49,355 nucleotides of DNA from contig LSSK01001727.1 in assembly GCA_001969505.1 (NCBI GenBank), positions 1 through 49,355 of the forward strand. Direction: 5' to 3'. Each line of letters starts with the position of its first letter. The stretch's first letter is position 1. Under the pieces are notes generated by a model, which did no database searches, was not told the origin of the DNA, and saw nothing but the letters and a program-made list of their open reading frames with translations. Positions 43,331 through 49,355 of the stretch are shown here, piece after piece. This stretch comes from Zancudomyces culisetae. Lineage: Eukaryota > Kickxellomycota > Harpellomycetes > Harpellales > Legeriomycetaceae. The position numbers and the translations under genes were made by a program.

Positions 43331-44659
43331 ATGAATCCTATCCCAATCGGACAACCGATTACCCCTATAATGCCTGGTATACAGCAGCCACCACTGGGGT
43401 ACATTCCGGGAACAATGCCCAAGATATCCAAACAACCACCTTGTACAATACCAAATCGAACGGTTTATGCAAATAACCTAAACGAAAAGATTCGAATAGA
43501 AGGCAAGCCCAATTTCAAGTTTATATGACTTTTTCAGAACAACCTAGTTTTGAAATTGTATTTATAATCCAGATTATCTGGAAGATTCGGTCCTGTTTTT
43601 CCTATACTTTGCATCTTTAACCGTTAAATCCTCCTTCCCCTAAAAAAGTACAAACAAATATACACAAGACATATCAATAACACAAATGCTTTATTCACTA
43701 ATATAGCACTTAAAAAGGCTCTAGAAGCCATCTTTAAAATATACGGAAAAATCGTCGAGATCCGAGCAAATGCCAGTCTGAATAGAAAGGGTCAGGCTTA
43801 CATTACATTTGAAAACATTGATGATGCTGAGCGAGCGGTTAAAGAGGCTAATGGATTTGTTTTGTTTGGGAAACCGATGGTAATGAATTGACACCTATTA
43901 ATTTTAATTCAAAATCTAAATGTGGTACGAGATAGACTTTTTTGTTTTTTTTTGAACACTGCAGAAAGAGTGGATTGTAGAATTGTACTTAATATCTGCT
44001 AAAACTGCAGAATCTCGATTTATTTATTAAGTGGTGGGGCTTTACATACTGAATTTGAAAAATAGATGGTTCAATTCGCTAGATATGATTCATATGTATC
44101 CGCTGTTAGCGATGGAAAGGATTTGGATGAATACAAGTCTCATCTCAAAATAGAAAAAGGTAAGCATACCGTTTCCTAGTTTATATATCCAACACCACCA
44201 TCACTTGTAGAGTAGTGTGCGGTGCTCATTTTTTATTCAGAATACTAACACTAAACTCCCTTCTGAACAATAGAGAAACGGGAAAAACTGATGAGACAGG
44301 TGGAATCAAAGCCAGGACTCGGTATAGCTGGTATACCAGGCATCATTCCACAACCTATGGGTGTGCCAGGGCCGTACAACTATGCTGGCGTTGGAGGTCC
44401 AGTATTGACTGCCAACCTTCCCAACAAAATCTTGTTTTTGCAGCAGATTCCTTCACAGGTTAACAAGCAGGAGCTCGAACATACCTTCAGAAGTATGTAC
44501 GGATTTGTTGAAGTTAGAACTGTTCCGGGAAAAAGCAGTATTGCCTTTGTGGAGTTTGAGGATGAAGGAAGCGCCATCGAAGCAAAGAATGTATTAGGAA
44601 ATGAATGGAACCTGAAGGAAGGCCAGCCACCAGTCCTGATCACTTTTGCAAAGAGATGA
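43331..44659 (+). CDS. U1A/U2B''-type spliceosomal snRNP protein, 274 aa, four exons
   Basis: U1A and U2B'' bind stem-loops of U1 and U2 snRNA through their first RRM. Exons are 43331-43502, 43707-43879, 44066-44159 and 44274-44659. A Pro/Gly/Ile-rich leader of about 45 residues precedes RRM1, which has NRTVYANNLNEKI, LKKALEAIFKIYGKI, RKGQAYITF (RNP1) and KPMMVQFARYDS, all close to human U1A. A linker rich in Gly, Pro and Ile leads to RRM2 (NKILFLQQIPSQVNKQELEHTF, SIAFVEFEDE, ITFAKR at the end). Having both RRMs argues for the U1A/SNF form rather than yeast Msl1. Intron 1 has a GC donor (G|GCAAGC). The three other exon joins are standard and in phase. Confidence 0.92.
43503..43706 (+). other. 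GC-AG intron in the U1A-like gene
   Basis: The exon ends GAAG and the intron starts GCAAGC and ends ATATAG. Only this donor joins the frame of NLNEKIRIE to ALKKALEAIF with no gap. The one nearby GT (in AAGTTT) gives a stop at the join. Confidence 0.75.
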
Positions 44660-44877
44660 TATCCAATATTTATGTCTTTTTTCCGCCCTTTCCTGTTTTT
44701 ATTTTATTCCTGTAAAAATGCGACTATTGTTATTATCTACCATGCTCATATCCGTGTTAATAATATGTCGATTGTTTATTGTATAAATTATAGTAAACAC
44801 CTCAAAATTATAAATATTAAACACAAATAAATAATAAAACCAGAAAAAAAAAGACTAAAATGCTACTATAGGGAACA

Positions 44878-47705
44878 CTACCTCCACTCCCAGAACTTGG
44901 TGCTTACATACTTGGGATCAGAAACAACCTGTCCCTCGCAATAGTCAGCAACCACAGAAATGGTGTCTGCATTTTTGGTCTCAATTTCTTGAACAACCTT
45001 GTCCCACACGCGAAGGATACATGCAGTATTGTTAAAGTAATATTTTGTAGTATTGTTTATAAGCGAATCGGTAAGGTCGTACAGACTGTGTGAGCCTTCA
45101 ATCGGAACAACGTTTGCTGGTCCAAAATCGTCTTCGGAACCATTGCTATCATACATTAATTTACTTTTCAGCTGGTCAACACTGACCTTTTTATATGGGT
45201 ACGTTGATGGATCAGATTCGTGCATCTTTGAAGCAGTTTCTAAAATAAACTTGACTTGTGATACTAATTCTTTTACTGCCATTTTTTCCACCTTGTAGTA
45301 AGAAAACCTCTTACTTACAAACCATGAAATCAAAACAACTGGTGTCAAGAGCTTGAGGTTAGAGACTATCACGTTGATAAGCAAAAGTAATAGCAACCTT
45401 AACTGACAAAATAGAGAGTATGTAGTGGTTTTGGATACCAGGTACAACTCAGATGACTCTTTCCCATCTGCATCTTCTGATTCCAGATTAACCACCTGGA
45501 TATCGCTCTTTTCATCTGCTGAAATCTTATCCAAAGCAGTATCAAAAATTTTTTCCAGATCTGCACTTGTCATAAATAGTACGCTTCTAAGAACCTGTTT
45601 TATTTCTGCTTCTGACATTCCGTGGGTTGCTATCAACTCTGGGTCCTCAAGTTCTCCGCTATCCTGACTGCCATCAAACCCAAAGACTCTTGCTTTTACA
45701 TACTTTTTCATCACACCCTCAACAATTTCAACCACGTCTTTAGGACTCTCCCTTATTAGTGTTGCCTTCTTGATTGTCAATGTTTTACTATTGATTTTAT
45801 CAAGCTTAGTGTTTTTGATCTCGAGAATTTGCTCCTCAATGTTCAAGTCGCAGTCTTTGCTTCCTCGGTACCTTTTTAGCGTGCCCTCAATTATTCTTGC
45901 CACATCAGCAATTTTCTGTGCAGTGTGTTTATCGGGAACACATATTGGTGCAAATGGATATATGTTCGAGGCGTACCTTATCGGATATCTCACTACATAT
46001 CCTTTATTACATTTCAGCACGGGCTCCCCTGTGTAATTTTCCTTAGACTCCGTAAACACACGCACAAAATCACCGAGCTCGCTTATCAGCGGAACGCTTC
46101 TTGTGGATTTTTTGGACAGGAGTGTGTCTTCGGGCTCTCCAAAAGCCTGGCGCCTAGGAATTGATGCACCTACTAGACAAGTACCATGTTTTGGACACCG
46201 TAATCCCTGTGGCTTGATAAATTTATCAATAGCATATCTCAAATATGCATTGGCCAATTCACCAATTTTTTCATACCCGTCTTCAATTTCTGGCAGCTGA
46301 ATTTCCTTAACCGCTGCACTGTGGTTCGCATTTCTGTATCCAACAACAAATTGCTCGTTCTGTTTCCACGTTGCAAATACCACACCCACAGCGCTTATCA
46401 GAAGTAGGACTCTGAGTAGTATACATTTTAGCGATAGAGTTTCCTCCTTGGCGGCCAAGTTCTCAACTGTTTTTGGCACGTATGTTGGCTCAACAGCAAT
46501 TCCCTCGTTACTTGCTTTGATTCGTTTGTTTTCTTCCTGTGTCCGCCATTCTTCCATACCAAATTCGTCCGCAAACACTTGTGATAACCGCCTCTGCTTC
46601 CTTTGAATTGCTTTAGAATATTCATCCCGTCGCTGATGGATCGAAGTTTCTTCTGCTTGTGATACGCCCCTTGGTCTTTGTACCTTGGCTTCTGGGGATG
46701 CTCCGCCTTCGCCACCGCTTATTCCGCTGTTCAACGTTGGGAACGAGTCTATGGTGATTCTGCGATTTTCTTTGGTACGAGACGTTACGCGTCTACGATC
46801 TTCGTCACACCCCGCAAACAATCTGGTATACCCTTCTCCAAAGCTGGGTACAGCAGTGCTTTTTTGTGGTCGCGGAATAGGTGGATATGATGGAAATGCA
46901 GATTTATCAACTACTTTTTCTGGCACCACCTCAGGCTGCGATTCTGCTTTTGCCTCCAACTCCGTTTGCTGTTCTCCAGTTTGAGGCTTCTCTCCTACAT
47001 CCACATGCTCTTGTGGGACCGCTGCTTTGACAGCAGTTTCCTCCATGACAACATCTTGATGAATTTGCTCCACTTCCATCTCATTTGCTCCTCTTTCTAA
47101 ACCTCCCTTAGACTTTCTATCTCGCTTCCTCTTCTTGGATTTCTTGGATGTCTCGGCTTCGCTGTATTTTGCCTCTGCCTCCTCAGTAGCAGTATCTGCG
47201 ACTTTCTTCATGGAATCCGGGGATCTCATTTGATGGCTATCTTCATCATCCTTTTTAGTATCCTGGTGTTTTCTCTTTCTCTCTTTCTTTCCTATCTTTT
47301 TTGTGGGCGTCTCGGATTCCTCTTGCGTTTTAGCGACATCCCCGCTTTCCTGCTTCTTCTTCTTTTCGTGTGAATGAACTTTTTCATGACTCTTCTTTGT
47401 GGTCTATTTGTGTATTTTTATATTCTATAGTTTTTAATCCCCTCTCTTTCAAAAAAAAAATCATAATGATGGGTGTCGGTAATTTTCCACATTGTTACGA
47501 TAAATATTGGTGAAATTAAACCCACCTTCTTTTTTGATCTCACGTTTTCCTCAAAAAGCTGTAGCAATTCATCCCTCTTTGCATTAGGGGGATAACGAAC
47601 CTCGTGTTTGACTAGTATATTTCTGATTTCTGGAACTCTCAGAGCATCCATGTTGAAGTCCTCGCTCAAATACTCAGTCCCGCTTATATCAAAATTTACA
47701 TTCAT
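44878..47705 (-). CDS. SRC1: Src1/Man1-type inner nuclear membrane protein with HeH domain, 901 aa, two exons
   Basis: These proteins anchor chromatin to the inner nuclear membrane and help guard nuclear pore assembly. Exons are 47705-47526 and 47403-44878; the intron has a GTGGGT donor. Exon 1 encodes the helix-extension-helix domain (YLSEDFNMDALRVPEIRNILVKHEV..PPNAKRDELLQLFEENV). A Lys/Glu-rich nucleoplasmic region follows with strong nuclear-localisation signals (KKSKKRKRDRKSK near 147-159). Transmembrane segments lie at about 385-406 and 730-756, with a lumenal Man1-Src1 C-terminal (MSC) domain between them (GLRCPKHGTC, FAPICVPD, and a winged-helix-like end). The C-terminus after the second membrane segment includes the SLYDLTDSLINNTTKYYFNN..ILRVW segment of the family. 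Its length is close to yeast Src1 (834). Confidence 0.92.
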
Positions 47706-48220
47706 GTTTTATTTCTACACTCTTGTCTTTTGGTGGTTAACTTATTGTATTATCTTATTTTTCCCCTTTTCTCTACTTGATTTTTTGGAAATCCTGTGTT
47801 ACTCAAATCTCTATTAGCTTTTAGGCTCTATATTCGACTCACTCCAATGATACCACCCTCAAATATTAAGTATTTCTTTTTTTCCGAGCCGGCTATGCTG
47901 CTAATGCTATTATAGTGGTGAAAACTTTGTTAATAATTATACTTGAAGTTACTGTACCCCATTTTCCCTTGAACATTTATGATATGAATGTTTGAAAATT
48001 AAATAGAATTCACACAAACTTGGTACCTTTAAATATGACAATAAAGTTACAATAGCCTTCTTTTCTTTACGAGCAAGCTGTGCTCTTTGAAATTAGTTGA
48101 TATATTTGATGTTGCAAAAATGAAATTTGATATCTAGTAGTTTAAATTACAACCACAATACTCTTATATTTATATTTGCGTTTGTGTTTATATTTCTATT
48201 TATTATTATTTGAACCTGGA
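47706..48220. other. Intergenic, upstream of SRC1
   Basis: 515 bp of A/T-rich sequence with no supported gene. Confidence 0.6.
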
Positions 48221-48389
48221 TTATTTTTCATTCAGTTGCGTTAACTTTTTGTTTACTCGAATTTTTTTCCAACGTCTGTTTAACTGATCAAGAAAAATTT
48301 TTCTTACTTCAAAGGGTGATGCAGGCGGTATTAACCCAATACCACCTATGGTTGCCATTGCTACCCAAACTTCAAACCATGCATCATTT
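48221..48389 (-). CDS. Possible exon of a small single-pass membrane protein (MWFE-like)
   Basis: The frame reads NDAWFEVWVAMATIGGIGLIPPASPFEVRK and then a basic tail ending LNEK. A WFE start followed by one membrane helix resembles NDUFA1 (MWFE), a small subunit of mitochondrial complex I, but the basic tail does not match the family's RDRR part. No ATG opens the frame: a stop lies 24 bp before the helix-coding part's leader, and an acceptor-like AACAG at 48390-48392 suggests an upstream exon I could not find. The call is tentative. Confidence 0.3.
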
Positions 48390-49324
48390 CTGTTTTTGGG
48401 CAATGCAGTATTATAGCATCATTCCCATTTCATCTTATTCGCTGTAGCTCTTAAGTTTTGCATTTACTACTCTTTTTTTCCTTGCTTTGGATGCAGGAAA
48501 ACAAAATTGCCTAAACCTTATAACCACTATTTATTCGCTCGTTTTATTTGCGTATTTTTGGTTTCTGTACATTCATTCGCTAGACTGATTCAAGCTCTCT
48601 TGCTTGCTCTTGATTAAACAAGTTTGTTTGTTTGTTTTTTGTACAATAAGCCAATATACTTTCCTCCACACATTCAATAAAAAAACAATATCTAAACTTT
48701 ATTACAGCTTTAAGTAAAGAAAAACAAGCGTCGTGGAAATAGAAGATTAGGAAGCACATCCCAAGTTGTTATTTGCTCGAGTTGGATATCCAATTTTGAG
48801 GACGAGAGTTGTGTAATATTGTTAATGGTCAAAGTAGGATAATAATGGATATGAAAATACTCTGATCCTTAACACTTGGTCCAGGTGTGTATCGTGTTTA
48901 TCTAGCTTCCTATTCGGGATAGTTTTTTACATGGTAAATCGAGTATAGTTAAAGCAAGTTTACATCATTTACAGATCCGTAAATGTCGATTAATACGGGT
49001 AGTTCGACCAACTGATGGTGTGTTTTGCTAATTAAGCTATATCCACTCAAATCAACATGCCACAATACACTAGCTTTTTCTCCCACCCTGTTTAACAAAG
49101 TATCATTATCTTTGAGTGTGGTATTTGACTTACATCCTTCCGGTCCGACCTTGTCACTCAAAATTGGTGCGAAACACATTACTTTTACAATGTAAACAAG
49201 TCCTACACTGAATCTGAATTCTAACCACAACAACGCGGTACTGCGTTAAAAAAGATCACCTATTACCATCAACACCATAAACCTTCATATATCTATCCTC
49301 TCCAGTCTCTCTGGATAACAGATT

Positions 49325-49325
<1 letters not shown>
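48390..49325. other. Terminal stretch without a supported gene
   Basis: It may contain the first exon of the possible small membrane protein. A minus-strand frame from 49179 to 48949 (76 codons from its first ATG) was not accepted as a gene. Confidence 0.5.

Positions 49326-49355
<30 letters not shown>
49326..49355 (+). repeat. C30 homopolymer at the sequence end
   Basis: Thirty consecutive C reach the last base. Nothing else in the window has such a run. It is most likely a sequencing or assembly artefact at a contig end (poly-G reads) rather than biology. Confidence 0.85.

Noticed and set aside
48949-49233. 94-codon minus-strand frame near the end
   Set aside because: The first ATG is 18 codons in, leaving 76 residues with no recognised motif; support is too weak.

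Overview
This is nuclear DNA from a fungus, most likely an intron-rich, AT-rich ascomycete outside the CUG-Ser yeasts. The evidence is a Zn(II)2Cys6 transcription factor, spliceosomal introns and single-copy housekeeping genes typical of fungi. CTG reads as leucine: it encodes the conserved Leu of the VPNLIG segment of the phosphatidylinositol synthase. I support 17 protein genes, 12 of them spliced, with about 29 introns inferred from reading frame and homology. Most introns start GTAAG and are 60-220 nt. No rRNA, tRNA, transposon or CRISPR array was recognised. I cannot name the species. The window ends in a run of 30 C, which looks like a contig end.

Layout. 1-886: 3' part of a COA8/APOPT1-like mitochondrial gene. 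887-3869: long gap. 3870-5621: zinc-cluster regulator, with another 4 kb gap behind it. 9621-11675: five-exon PARN-type deadenylase, divergent from UTP4 (12371-15118). UTP4 is tail-to-tail with, and overlaps by 4 bp, the DNA-repair nuclease RAD2 (15115-18777). 19301-20237: five-exon EAPP-family zinc protein. 20608-21799: ERJ5-like ER J-protein. 22857-26151: SAGA deubiquitinase UBP8, divergent from exosome subunit RRP42 (27052-27984). 28554-31481: ADCK2/Cqd1-type UbiB kinase. 31726-32832: five-exon GRX5. 33526-34654: ketopantoate-reductase-like enzyme. A 3 kb gap follows. 37619-38541: unrecognised disordered protein. 39888-40930: PIS1, 12 bp from the convergent UTP7 (40943-42688). 43331-44659: U1A/U2B''-type snRNP protein. 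44878-47705: inner nuclear membrane LEM/HeH protein of the Src1/Man1 type. 48221-48389: possible small membrane protein.

Functional threads. Three genes serve ribosome and RNA processing (UTP4, UTP7, RRP42). The two UTP genes share an upstream ACTGAAAAAATTTTTT element like the yeast RRPE, and UTP7 also has a PAC-like site. Three genes serve mitochondria (COA8-like, GRX5, Cqd1-like). Others act in the nucleus (UBP8, RAD2, SRC1, snRNP) or the ER and lipid synthesis (ERJ5, PIS1). I see no clustered novel multi-gene system. The points of most interest are unusual features of single genes: an array of acidic-aromatic motifs in Rad2 together with a missing C-terminus, KxSQ instead of KxGQ in the UbiB kinase, a GC-AG intron, possible 34-35 nt introns, and a regulator isolated between two long gaps next to a perfect G-quadruplex motif.
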